Shown: piece after piece, positions 18,404 to 25,793 of the stretch | Numbering within the stretch: position 1 is the first letter of the stretch | How the letters are laid out: each line of letters opens with the position of its first letter | Assembly (NCBI RefSeq): GCF_002243385.1 | Contig: NZ_CP016199.1 | Location: 491,508 to 524,818 of the forward strand | Length of the DNA: 33,311 nucleotides | Reading direction: 5' to 3' | Source: Mogibacterium pumilum | Lineage (GTDB): Bacteria; Bacillota; Clostridia; Peptostreptococcales; Anaerovoracaceae | Position numbers and translations under genes: made by a program | Notes under the pieces: model-generated | Told to the model about the DNA's origin: nothing | The model's database searches: none | What the model saw: only the letters and a program-made list of their open reading frames with translations

Positions 18404-19304
18404 AATAAACGAAATCGTCCCCGAAGCTCAGGTCGGCGTTGATGAACTGATGAGCAAGCACACGTCATTTCGTATCGGTGGTGCTGCGGATGTAGTTGTC
18501 ACCGCATGTAACGAAAATGAACTGAGCGAGCTACTGAAACTTCTTCACAGCGAAGATGTAAGGTACATGCTGGTTGGAAATGGCTCTGACCTACTATTCG
18601 CAGATGAAGGTTATCGTGGCGTGATAGTAATGCTCGGTGGTGACTTTGAACATATCGAGGTTGTGCCATCATGTGACGAGGAGATTAGAGTTGGTGCAGC
18701 ACGCATGCTATCTAATACCTCTAATTTTGCGAGAGACAATGGACTTACAGGACTCGAGTTTGCATCAGGAATCCCGGGAACATTTGGCGGCGCACTCTTT
18801 ATGAACGCCGGTGCGTACGGCGGAGAAATGAAGGACGTAGTCGAGAGCGTAACTCTGATGAAATTAGACGGAAGCACGGTATACGAGCTATCTGGCGAGG
18901 AAATGGAGTTCTCGTATAGGAATAGTGTACTGCAGCATAATGACGACATTGCGCTTTTTGCAAGGGTCAGATTGCACAAGGATGATAAAGAAGCCATCAC
19001 AGAGAGGATGAACGAGCTCGCTGAGAAGCGCAGAACGAAGCAGCCGGTAAACTTCCCAAGTGCGGGCAGTACATTTAAGAGACCTGCCGGAGGCTATGCG
19101 GCAGCCCTAATCGAGGAGGCTGGTCTCAAGGGTAGGACAGTCGGAGGTGCACAGGTTTCCGAAAAGCATTCAGGTTTCATCATCAATATCGGTGGTGCGA
19201 CATCTAAGGACGTAAGAGAGTTGATCGATATCGTGGCTCAGGAAGTATATAAGAACTCGGGAATCAAGCTCGAGCCGGAGGTCAGAATTATCGATGTTGA
19301 ATAG
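18372..19304 (+). CDS. murB: UDP-N-acetylenolpyruvoylglucosamine reductase MurB
   Basis: FAD-dependent enzyme that reduces UDP-GlcNAc-enolpyruvate with NADPH to UDP-MurNAc in peptidoglycan synthesis. About 310 aa, type II MurB length. Motifs are HTSFRIGGAADVVV and GNGSDLLF (FAD binding), SGIPGTFGGALFMNAGAYGG, SYRNSVLQ, PSAGSTFKRP with the catalytic Ser, and the final LEPEVRI with the catalytic Glu. The start is ambiguous: TTG 18366 (AAGGAG 6 nt before), ATG 18372 or ATG 18378 (TTTGGAG 6 nt before). All overlap the permease stop, so coupling is likely. Confidence 0.95.
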   Translation: MNMPNTNLINKINEIVPEAQVGVDELMSKHTSFRIGGAADVVVTACNENELSELLKLLHSEDVRYMLVGNGSDLLFADEGYRGVIVMLGGDFEHIEVVPSCDEEIRVGAARMLSNTSNFARDNGLTGLEFASGIPGTFGGALFMNAGAYGGEMKDVVESVTLMKLDGSTVYELSGEEMEFSYRNSVLQHNDDIALFARVRLHKDDKEAITERMNELAEKRRTKQPVNFPSAGSTFKRPAGGYAAALIEEAGLKGRTVGGAQVSEKHSGFIINIGGATSKDVRELIDIVAQEVYKNSGIKLEPEVRIIDVE

Positions 19305-19347
19305 AGTTTAAGAAGGGTATTCTGGGGAAAAAGAAAGCGATAAGTTG

Positions 19348-20112
19348 ATGGAAAATAATATTAAGAAGCTATATAAATTGACGGCGGACTACCACACGCA
19401 TACGAGGTATTCGCATGGTAAAGGATATGCGCACGGTAAGGGAACTGTTCTTGAAAATGTCGCTGCGGCCTCCGCAAAGGAGTTAAACGAGCTGGCGATT
19501 ACAGACCATGGACCGGGGCATAAGTTCTATGGACTCAAGATGGATAAACTTTCGGCGATGCGGGCAGATATTGAAGAGGCGATGCGCAAGTTTCCAAATG
19601 TTAAGGTGCTGCTAGGAGTTGAGGCGAATATCATCAACTCTTCCAATGGACTAGATATCAAGAAAGAGGATTTTCACAAATTCGATATCGTCAATGCGGG
19701 ATACCACTACGGCCTGCCGCATGGATATATGATTGCAAACTATGTATGCTGGCACGCAGGTCTTCCGTCCGGAAGTAGGGAACAGCTCAGAAATAAAAAC
19801 ACAGAGATGGCGCTTAGGGCTCTTTATGAGAATGACATATTTATTCTGACCCACCCTGGTGATAAGGGACCATTCGATATGAAAGAGCTTTGTAAGGCTT
19901 GCGAAGAGACGAATACTCTGATGGAAATCAGCACGCGTCACACGCATCTCACTAGAAAAGAGATTGAGATGGCGGCGAATTACGACGTGAAATTTGTCAT
20001 AAGCAGTGATGCGCATGTGCCGGAGAAAGTGGGGAATTATATTGCTGGCGTAGAGAGGGCTCTGGAAGCGGGGCTAGACATAGAGAGAATTGTCAATATT
20101 GAGAAGAGGTAA
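19348..20112 (+). CDS. PHP-domain metal-dependent hydrolase
   Basis: About 254 aa PHP (polymerase and histidinol phosphatase) family protein, a trinuclear-metal phosphoesterase fold. Metal ligands are visible in DYHTHTRYSHG, TDHGPGHKF, LLGVEANI, VNAGYHYG, LTHPGDKG, EISTRHTHLT and SSDAHVPEKVG. The substrate is unknown; relatives include YcdX-like phosphatases. It lies 43 bp after murB and 3 bp before rapZ, so it belongs to this operon. The ATG at 19348 is taken over a TTG at 19345; the ribosome binding site is weak. Confidence 0.88.
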   Translation: MENNIKKLYKLTADYHTHTRYSHGKGYAHGKGTVLENVAAASAKELNELAITDHGPGHKFYGLKMDKLSAMRADIEEAMRKFPNVKVLLGVEANIINSSNGLDIKKEDFHKFDIVNAGYHYGLPHGYMIANYVCWHAGLPSGSREQLRNKNTEMALRALYENDIFILTHPGDKGPFDMKELCKACEETNTLMEISTRHTHLTRKEIEMAANYDVKFVISSDAHVPEKVGNYIAGVERALEAGLDIERIVNIEKR

Positions 20113-20115
20113 GAG

Positions 20116-20988
20116 ATGAAGATTGTCATAGTCACAGGTATGTCGGGAGCAGGCAAGACGAAGGCTGCAGACTGGCTTGAGGATCAGGGATATTACTGCA
20201 TAGATAATATGCCTCCTAAACTGGTAATAAATTTCGTGGAACTTTCAATGACAAACGGCATGGATAAGATTGCGTTCGTCGCCGATGTCCGCGGTGGTGA
20301 GTTTTTCTCCGACCTAGTTGAGGTAATCGACCAACTCAAGAACAGTGAGGGGATAGAAAGCGATGTCTTCTTCGTAGATGCTTCAACTCCAACGCTGGTG
20401 AGAAGATTTAACGAGACGAGAAGGCACCATCCTCTAGCAAGTGGAAAGGTTACTCAGGCGGTAATTGAGGAGGAGCGTGCAAGGCTGGAGAGCGTACGCA
20501 AGAAGGCGGACTTTATCATCGATACCAGCACTATGAAGGTTGCAGATTTCAATATGGCGATGAGGAGGATATTCCTCGGCAAGGAAGGAAATCAGTTCAA
20601 CATCAACGTGACTTCATTTGGCTTTAAGCACGGTATTCCGAGCGAATCGGACATTATGGTAGATGTAAGATTCATTCCGAACCCATACTACGTGAAGAGC
20701 CTCAAGAAACTCACTGGTAACAACAAGAAGATTGTAAACTACGTGTTCAAGTCAGATCTTGCAAATGAGTTTGTAGACAAGTACCACGCTCTCCTCAAGG
20801 ATCTGATTCCCGGCTATATCCACGAGGGAAAGTATCATCTCAATGTAGCATTTGGCTGCACAGGAGGGCATCATAGGTCGGTGGCAATCGCCAACAAGAT
20901 GGCGGAGCTCTTCCACGAGGACGGGTACAGAGTGACAGTGACACATAGAGACCTTGATTTCATCGCAAAGGGAATTAGCAAGAAATAG
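20116..20988 (+). CDS. rapZ: RNase adapter / nucleotide-binding protein RapZ (YvcJ)
   Basis: 290 aa P-loop protein. The Walker A is VTGMSGAGKTKA at the N-terminus, followed by DNMPPKLV, FVADVRGGEFF, and the C-terminal domain with SFGFKHGIP, DVRFIPNPYYV and GCTGGHHRSVAIAN. In enterobacteria RapZ senses GlcN6P and guides RNase E to GlmZ. In Firmicutes (YvcJ) it is linked to cell-envelope metabolism and competence. Its place beside murB and whiA fits an envelope role. The expected next gene yvcK is not present. Confidence 0.95.
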   Translation: MKIVIVTGMSGAGKTKAADWLEDQGYYCIDNMPPKLVINFVELSMTNGMDKIAFVADVRGGEFFSDLVEVIDQLKNSEGIESDVFFVDASTPTLVRRFNETRRHHPLASGKVTQAVIEEERARLESVRKKADFIIDTSTMKVADFNMAMRRIFLGKEGNQFNINVTSFGFKHGIPSESDIMVDVRFIPNPYYVKSLKKLTGNNKKIVNYVFKSDLANEFVDKYHALLKDLIPGYIHEGKYHLNVAFGCTGGHHRSVAIANKMAELFHEDGYRVTVTHRDLDFIAKGISKK

Positions 20989-20997
20989 ATAGGCTGT

Positions 20998-21266
20998 AGA
21001 TAAGCGCTAGATAGCTACAAATAGGCTACAAATAGGCTATAAATAAGCGATAAATAACTGTCTATAGCTATAAATAAGCGATATAGCTATAGATAATCGA
21101 TAAATAAGCTACAAATAAACGCTAAATAGCTAAGACAGTCGATAAATAAGCTATAGATAGTCGCTAGATAGCTATAAATAAGTGATATAGCTATAAATAG
21201 TCGCTAGATAGCTATAAATAGTCGCTAGATAGCTATAAATAAGCGATATAGCTATAGACAGTCGAT
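20998..21266. repeat. Field of about 25 degenerate 10-11 bp AT-rich units
   Basis: The gap between rapZ and whiA is filled with variants of GGCTATAAATA (for example GGCTACAAATA twice, then GGCTATAAATA, then AGCGATAAATA). A larger 20-bp form, TCGCTAGATAGCTATAAATA, occurs at 21161, 21201 and 21222, the last two being 21-bp tandem copies. TATAGCTATA palindromes recur. TAA and TAG stops fill the frames, so it is noncoding. The remaining bases to 21335 hold the whiA ribosome binding site only. Confidence 0.85.
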
Positions 21267-21335
21267 AGAAAAGCGCTAGTTCTTATGCGGTAATTAAGGA
21301 TGTAATTTATTACTTGAAGGGAGTCATACAGATAG

Positions 21336-22298
21336 ATGTCTTTCTCATCACAGACTAAGGGCGAACTGGCGCGCGTTATGCCGAGCAAGAAGTGCTGCAT
21401 GCTCGCGGAAATTACGGGATTTCTCAGGGTTGCAGGCAGCCTCAGACTTGCTGGTGGTGGAAAATTTACTATAGTCGCATCTACGGAGAACCCAGCGATT
21501 GCCAGGCACTATAAGACTTTGATTAAGGAATACTTCGGCAGCAATGCAGGAATTGAAGTTGGAAACTCGCAGATGCCCGGTAAATCGCGCGGAAACTATA
21601 GATACAGATATTCTCTGGTAATCAGACCTGAAGAGAAGAGTCTGCAGATTCTCCGTGAGACTGGGATGCTTCTCATCCGAGAAGGTGACGAGTTCCTGAG
21701 TGACGGCATATATCAGCCGATTGTCAAGAATAAGTGCTGTAAGCGCTCGTATCTCAGAGGATTATTTCTCGGCGTCGGCACAATGTCTGACCCCAAGAAG
21801 AGCTATCACCTCGAGTTTGTGCTTAACAGCATGCATGTCGCTCAAGATCTCAAGAAGCTGATTGGAAGCTTCGTCGATATGTCAGCTGGTCTAATCGAAC
21901 GTGGCGAAGAGCACATCGTCTACCTGAAGCGCGCTGAATACATCAGTGATATGCTTGGAATCATGGGTGCCAATGAGGCGATGCTGGAATTCGAAAATAT
22001 CAGAATCGGCAGAGGGCTCAGGCGCGAAGTAAACAGGATCTCGAACTGCGACAATGCCAATGTAGACCGAACCCTGACCGCCGCTGAACAACAAATCCGC
22101 CATATTGAAATCATCAAAGACAAGCTTGGCCTAGAGAACCTCGATCCTGTACTTCGCGACACTGCAGAGCTCAGGCTTGAGCTGCCAGGTGCCAGCCTAT
22201 CGGAGATAGGCGAGGCCCTGAGCCCGCCAATCAAGAAACCGGGCGTTAGCAAGCGCTTTGCGAAGCTGAAGGAGATAGCGGAGGGGCTGGAGAGGTAA
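21336..22298 (+). CDS. whiA: DNA-binding protein WhiA
   Basis: 320 aa homologue of the WhiA sporulation/cell-division regulator. It has an N-terminal homing-endonuclease-like fold (EITGFLRVAGSLRL, RSYLRGLFLGVGTM) and a C-terminal helix-turn-helix (residues about 230-310; LRLELPGASLSEIGEALSPPIKKPGVSKRFAKL region). Firmicutes WhiA affects division and chromosome segregation. AAGGGAG at 21318-21324 precedes the ATG by about 11 nt. It is flanked on both sides by noncoding repeat arrays of two different kinds. Confidence 0.95.
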   Translation: MSFSSQTKGELARVMPSKKCCMLAEITGFLRVAGSLRLAGGGKFTIVASTENPAIARHYKTLIKEYFGSNAGIEVGNSQMPGKSRGNYRYRYSLVIRPEEKSLQILRETGMLLIREGDEFLSDGIYQPIVKNKCCKRSYLRGLFLGVGTMSDPKKSYHLEFVLNSMHVAQDLKKLIGSFVDMSAGLIERGEEHIVYLKRAEYISDMLGIMGANEAMLEFENIRIGRGLRREVNRISNCDNANVDRTLTAAEQQIRHIEIIKDKLGLENLDPVLRDTAELRLELPGASLSEIGEALSPPIKKPGVSKRFAKLKEIAEGLER

Positions 22299-22349
22299 GG
22301 TTTAAGTGTGTAGTTTAGGATCTGAGACCTGCGAATAGTGAATGTGGGA

Positions 22350-22739
22350 TTTAGCGAATGTGAAAAGGCAGTGATTGCAAGCTGTGATGAAGTTTTGGAG
22401 TTTAGCAGGTGTGAGATTGCGAATCAAGAGCATAATATCTGAAAATTTGGAAGATTTTAGCGGATGTGAGGCTAGAAATCAAGGCCGAATTTGAGGATGG
22501 GATTTTAGCGATTTGGAACTCAAAAAGCAAGCACAAAAGTGGTCGATTTTAGCTGTTGGAAGAATAAAAATCAAGCCATAACTCATATATAAGTGGTGAA
22601 TTTTAGCAGTTGGGATTTGAGAAATCAAGACATGCAGATTGTGAAGATAGCGATTTTAGCAAATGTGAAGACTAGAAGCAAGCTTTTCGCAAATAAAATT
22701 TGGGGATTAATTTTAGCAAACGCATCATTAAAAATCAAT
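22350..22739. repeat. Array of eight two-box units (TTTAGC - 21 bp - AATCAAG)
   Basis: Box TTTAGC starts at 22350, 22401, 22456, 22504, 22548, 22602, 22655 and 22712, usually as GATTTTAGC. In the last seven units a second box AATCAAG (or AAGCAAG, AATCAAT) starts exactly 21 bp after the first. In unit 1 the second box is shifted to +25. The sequence between boxes is poorly conserved apart from a TGTGA tendency. Unit-to-unit distance varies from 44 to 57 bp. The 481-bp region between whiA and rlmD has no other gene. The exact 21-bp phasing inside units of variable spacing points to a bound protein or a structured RNA rather than a simple satellite. Confidence 0.85.
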
Positions 22740-22779
22740 ACCAAGCAAAGATAAATTTAAAAAATATTCAGAGGTAAAA

Positions 22780-24300
22780 ATGAGCGATAACATAGAGAAG
22801 ACTGCTGATCTTGTAGTTACTGAAGGTCAGACAATAGAGCTCGAAATTACAGATATGACTGATGATGGCAAGGGACTGGGCAGGTTGTCTGGCCTTGCTA
22901 TTTTTGTGGCGGGAGCCGTTCCAGGTGATAAGGTTAGCGCCCGCATCACGAGGCTCAAGAAGCGCTATGCTTTTGCTGAGACAATCACGCTTCTTGAGGC
23001 TTCCGCAGCTAGAGTGCAGCCGCCATGCCCGTACTATCAGGACTGCGGCGGCTGCTCAATGCTCGAGCTTAGTTACGAGGAACAGCTCCGTATCAAGCGC
23101 AAAAATATAATCACTAAGCTCGAGCGCATAGGCGCCCTTGAGGAGCCGACTGTCAGGGAAGTTGTGGGCGCCGAAGATACGATCGGAGCCGACGGAGGGC
23201 CGGCTGATAAGGCTGATAGTGCTGGCAGCGAGGATTTCGAATCCATGCTTAGATACCGCAACAAGGCTGAATTTGCAGTGGTGATGACGAGCGCTGGACC
23301 GCTCGTCGGCTTCAACAAGCGAGGTAGCAACAAAATAGTCGACTGTACCGACTGCCTCCTCCAGAAACGCGCAACGATGGCGGCAGCCAACGCAATCCGA
23401 GAACTCCTACAGGACAAGCTGATTTCCGTATACGATGCGAGACACGGCAAAGGATTTCTAAGAGGCTTCACCATCAAGGTCTGCGAGGGCACAGGTGAGA
23501 TGATGCTGATATTCACAAGCACAGCCAAGCATCTGCCAAACGCCGAGAAGATCATATACACCATCAGCGACGCAATCGATGCGGTCTCGACTGAAACTGA
23601 ACCGTACTTCCTACAGAGCGTGGTTATCGAGGTGAACAAGGCAAAAGATGTCCGCAAACCCGTAACCGCTTACGAGGTTGTGGCAGGCACAAACACAATC
23701 ACCGACATCACTGATGACGGCATGAAGTTCGAGATTTCTGCGCCTGCATTCTACCAGGTCAACACGAAGCAGATGAGCAAGCTCTACGCCAAGGTCAGGG
23801 AATACGCCTGTCTCAAGGGTGGCGAAACCGTCTTTGATCTCTACTGTGGCATCGGAACCATTGGACTCAGCATGGCGGCTGATGCTGGCATGATTATCGG
23901 AATCGAGGCTGTAAAAAACGCCGTTATCGACGCTAACCGCAACGCCGTAATCAACGGTATTGTAAATGCGCGCTACTACACAGGCCGCGCCGAACAGGTG
24001 ATGCCGAGACTCCTCGATAAGGAAGATAAGCTTTTCATCGACTACATCGAGAAAAATGCCCCAAAGATAGCCATCCTCGACCCTCCTCGCGCAGGCTGCG
24101 ATGAGGCACTTCTCCGAGCAGTCGCAAGTTGTGAGGTGGACAAGATAGTTTACGTATCCTGCGACCCAGGAACACTGGCTCGCGATATCAAGCTGCTTGG
24201 CGAACTTGGTTATGAGTTCGTGGAGGCAACACCAGTTGATATGTTTGTGGCGACGATGCATGTCGAGTGCGTAGTATTGATGGAGAAAAGAGAGGCGTAA
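22780..24300 (+). CDS. rlmD: 23S rRNA (uracil-C5)-methyltransferase, RlmD family
   Basis: 506 aa SAM-dependent RNA methyltransferase that makes m5U in 23S rRNA. Order of domains: TRAM (about residues 14-75), the 4Fe-4S motif CPYYQDCGGC (Cys83, 89, 92), the SAM motif FDLYCGIGTIGLSMA, DPPRAGCDEA, and the catalytic Cys461 in VSCDPGTLARDI. FYQVN is the usual substrate-side motif. A Gly/Asp/Ala-rich insert of about 25 residues (near 125-155) follows the Fe-S region. Which uridine is methylated (747 or 1939) cannot be told by eye, so the symbol is provisional. The ATG follows AGAGGTA by 5 nt. Confidence 0.9.
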   Translation: MSDNIEKTADLVVTEGQTIELEITDMTDDGKGLGRLSGLAIFVAGAVPGDKVSARITRLKKRYAFAETITLLEASAARVQPPCPYYQDCGGCSMLELSYEEQLRIKRKNIITKLERIGALEEPTVREVVGAEDTIGADGGPADKADSAGSEDFESMLRYRNKAEFAVVMTSAGPLVGFNKRGSNKIVDCTDCLLQKRATMAAANAIRELLQDKLISVYDARHGKGFLRGFTIKVCEGTGEMMLIFTSTAKHLPNAEKIIYTISDAIDAVSTETEPYFLQSVVIEVNKAKDVRKPVTAYEVVAGTNTITDITDDGMKFEISAPAFYQVNTKQMSKLYAKVREYACLKGGETVFDLYCGIGTIGLSMAADAGMIIGIEAVKNAVIDANRNAVINGIVNARYYTGRAEQVMPRLLDKEDKLFIDYIEKNAPKIAILDPPRAGCDEALLRAVASCEVDKIVYVSCDPGTLARDIKLLGELGYEFVEATPVDMFVATMHVECVVLMEKREA

Positions 24301-24324
24301 AAGCCCGAAAACATGGCATTTCTT

Positions 24325-24365
24325 GAGATCCGGAGGGTCGTGGTACCTGCCCGGGTCTCGTTTTG
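24325..24365 (+). terminator. Terminator after rlmD, at the border of the accessory region
   Basis: GAGATCCGG (24325-24333) pairs with CCGGGTCTC (24351-24359) with one G-U pair, followed by GTTTTGT. Base composition changes here to more GC-rich sequence. Confidence 0.6.
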
Positions 24366-24411
24366 TCTCCGGAAATAACGGTCGGTGTAAACATATCCAT
24401 GGCGAGACTGT

Positions 24412-24512
24412 GAGTTGACAGGATGGTTGGATTTTCGGCTACCGAGTTGACAGTGTGGTTGAAAATGGGGGTCGAGTTGACACTTTTGTTAAAATGTGCC
24501 CTCGTGTTGACA
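24412..24512. repeat. Four GAGTTGACA repeats at 30-32 bp spacing, possible insertion-sequence end
   Basis: GAGTTGACA stands at 24412, 24444 and 24474, and GTGTTGACA at 24504; each is followed about 4 nt later by a GTTG- or GTTA-like motif. Repeated transposase-binding boxes at such spacing are found at the ends of IS21-type elements. No transposase gene or matching second end was seen, so this is at most a remnant and the family is a guess. Confidence 0.5.
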
Positions 24513-24524
24513 GAATTGTTGGCA

Positions 24525-24567
24525 CAGAAATAAAAGAGCAGCACCGACCGGAATGGACAGTGCTGCT
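24525..24567 (-). terminator. Terminator of the minus-strand hypothetical gene
   Basis: AGCAGCAC (24537-24544) and GTGCTGCT (24560-24567) form an 8-bp stem. Read on the minus strand it is followed by CTTTTATTT. It lies 28 bp beyond the stop of the gene ending at 24595. Confidence 0.75.
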
Positions 24568-24594
24568 GATTGTGTAAGTGGTCAAGCCGCCGGA

Positions 24595-25200
24595 TTATCT
24601 GTAGCTTTTGTCGTAAAGCTTTGCCGCTTCGGTCTGAACTTTCTTGATGAATTCATAGCCCTGGCTTTTCTCCTTGCCGAGGTCGACTTCCTTCAGGATC
24701 TCACCCTTCTTGTAGCCGTCGAAGAGCAGACGGAAAACCTGACCGTAGAGCGGGTTCTGCTTGTTCAGATCCTCAACGAGCATGTCGACTACCATATAGG
24801 TGAAGGCATTGTCTTCGTTTTTGGTCGTGCCGGTGGGGTCATAACCCTCGCCGTCCTCATCTTCCGCGTCCTCAGCGAACTTCTCAAGAGAAAGATGGTC
24901 ATCTTCCGCGGTCTTTTTGAAGCGGCAGAGATATGCGTGAGCCTGGTAATTGAAGTCCTTCATCGCTGCTTCCTTCTCGGCTTCCTCGACCGGGATGAAC
25001 GCGACCGAAACCTTCTCCGCGGAGCGTGGGAACGTCCAGGACTCCAAGTTGTCCCAGATGAGCCCGTAAGGCTTGAGGGTTGTCGTCATCTCTTCGTCTG
25101 CTACCACCGGAGCGAGAACCTGTCCGGGGCGGCAGGGGATGCCGTTGAAAGATGTACGGTTGCTGAAGTCTGTGTAATGATTGTCTCTGTTCTTTGCCAT
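24595..25200 (-). CDS. Acidic hypothetical protein of mobile-element type
   Basis: 201 aa, no function recognised. MAKNRDNHYTDFSNRTSFNG starts it; the middle is acidic (AEDAEDEDGEGYD). The C-terminal 60 residues (NPLYGQVFRLLFDGYKKGEI onward) look helical, with a faint resemblance to the DNA-recognition end of sigma-like factors. The start at 25200 follows AAAGGAGG at about 25208-25214; a longer in-frame ATG at 25254 is less likely. It has its own terminator. Higher GC than the left half of the window and the position beside possible IS repeats suggest acquisition. The antisense 236-aa open frame over it is a shadow. Confidence 0.65.
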   Translation of the reverse strand: MAKNRDNHYTDFSNRTSFNGIPCRPGQVLAPVVADEEMTTTLKPYGLIWDNLESWTFPRSAEKVSVAFIPVEEAEKEAAMKDFNYQAHAYLCRFKKTAEDDHLSLEKFAEDAEDEDGEGYDPTGTTKNEDNAFTYMVVDMLVEDLNKQNPLYGQVFRLLFDGYKKGEILKEVDLGKEKSQGYEFIKKVQTEAAKLYDKSYR

Positions 25201-25430
25201 GGTTTTTCCTCCTTTGGCTTTTCTCTGTTGGAGGAAATCCATGGCAGTAGTCATTTTTGGTAATAGTCGAACAGCCCATAATGGAAATCCTCCGTTATCG
25301 GTTTCTGGTCAGCTGCTGAAATGACTGATACAATATTCAGTTGCCCTCCGGTGAGCCTTTTCAGCATGCCTGCGTCCAGGACGACTCAGCATTGGGGTGG
25401 AGCAGTTTAATGTCATGCACCTGGACGGTT
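25201..25430. other. Spacer without a supported gene
   Basis: About 230 bp upstream of the hypothetical gene. The one notable item is a second minus-strand start, ATG at 25279, with its own GGAGG about 8 nt before. It opens a frame (MGCSTITKNDYCHGF) that runs out of phase into the 201-aa gene. It could be a short leader peptide or a decayed reading frame. Confidence 0.4.
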
Positions 25431-25483
25431 AAAAAAAAGACGATCAGAGAGATTAAGCAGATTGCTTTATCCTTCTGACCGTC
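25431..25483 (-). terminator. Terminator of the 62-aa gene
   Basis: GACGATCAGA (25439-25448) and TCTGACCGTC (25474-25483) pair with one mismatch (A-C) near the base. On the minus strand the stem is followed by eight T (25431-25438). Confidence 0.8.
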
Positions 25484-25505
25484 TTGCGGTTCTGAGAATA
25501 CTGTT

Positions 25506-25694
25506 TTATTCTTTTGGTTTCGCCTTATCGGGTGGAACCCACGGGTGTTTATCGACTATCTTGAAAGCAGGCAATGCTTTGTGAAACAGTTCCACTCGGT
25601 AAAAGGTGCCGCTTTTTACGATGTCGACGCAGTTGTTTTCGGGGTGCCAGTCAAATAAAAACTTTCCTGACGCCCCATTCGATCGTACTTCCAT
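25506..25694 (-). CDS. Small hypothetical protein, 62 aa
   Basis: Not recognised. MEVRSNGASGKFLFDWHPEN begins it; the chain is mostly short beta-like segments with a charged C-terminus (PPDKAKPKE). It is supported as real by a near-perfect GGAGGTGATTAA ribosome binding site before the ATG, a strong terminator after it, and an upstream operator of the same type as that of the nearby Xre regulator. A small protein regulated together with an Xre/ImmA pair may be an effector, inhibitor or anti-repressor, but nothing in its sequence shows which. Confidence 0.65.
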   Translation of the reverse strand: MEVRSNGASGKFLFDWHPENNCVDIVKSGTFYRVELFHKALPAFKIVDKHPWVPPDKAKPKE

Positions 25695-25718
25695 TGGTAA
25701 TTAATCACCTCCTTATTG

Positions 25719-25749
25719 ATTGTTCACCGTAAGCCTAACGGTTGACATT
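25719..25749. promoter_or_regulatory. Operator upstream of the 62-aa gene (12-7-12 inverted repeat)
   Basis: ATTGTTCACCGT (25719-25730), a 7-bp spacer, then ACGGTTGACATT (25738-25749). The arms match each other as inverted repeats at 9 of 12 positions. The left arm matches that of the operator at 26932 at 9 of 12 positions, with the same spacer length. It is likely bound by the same Xre regulator. Confidence 0.6.
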
Positions 25750-25762
25750 AAAGGTAAAATAT

Positions 25763-25784
25763 AAACAGTGGAATTCCACTATTT
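25763..25784 (-). terminator. Palindrome after the ImmA-like gene
   Basis: AGTGGAATTCCACT (25767-25780) is a perfect 14-bp palindrome, extended by AAA/TTT. It lies 10 bp after the stop of the metallopeptidase gene, and T-rich sequence follows it on the minus strand. It could be a weak terminator or a further protein-binding site. Confidence 0.45.
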
Positions 25785-25793
25785 GTAGCAGAA

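Noticed and set aside
20998-21266. CRISPR or coding tandem repeat between rapZ and whiA
   Set aside because: Units are only 10-11 bp with no spacers, and stop codons occur throughout the frames.
22350-22739. CRISPR-like array (repeats of about 28 bp with 16-29 bp spacers)
   Set aside because: Only the two outer boxes are conserved, repeats are too degenerate, unit spacing varies from 44 to 57 bp and no cas gene is nearby.
24412-24512. Four TTGACA -35 elements forming tandem promoters
   Set aside because: No -10 boxes follow at 16-18 bp, no plus-strand gene lies downstream, and the repeat extends beyond TTGACA.
24553-25263. 236-aa plus-strand open frame
   Set aside because: It is antisense to the 201-aa gene, has no ribosome binding site and an unnatural composition; the minus-strand gene has a strong ribosome binding site and terminator.
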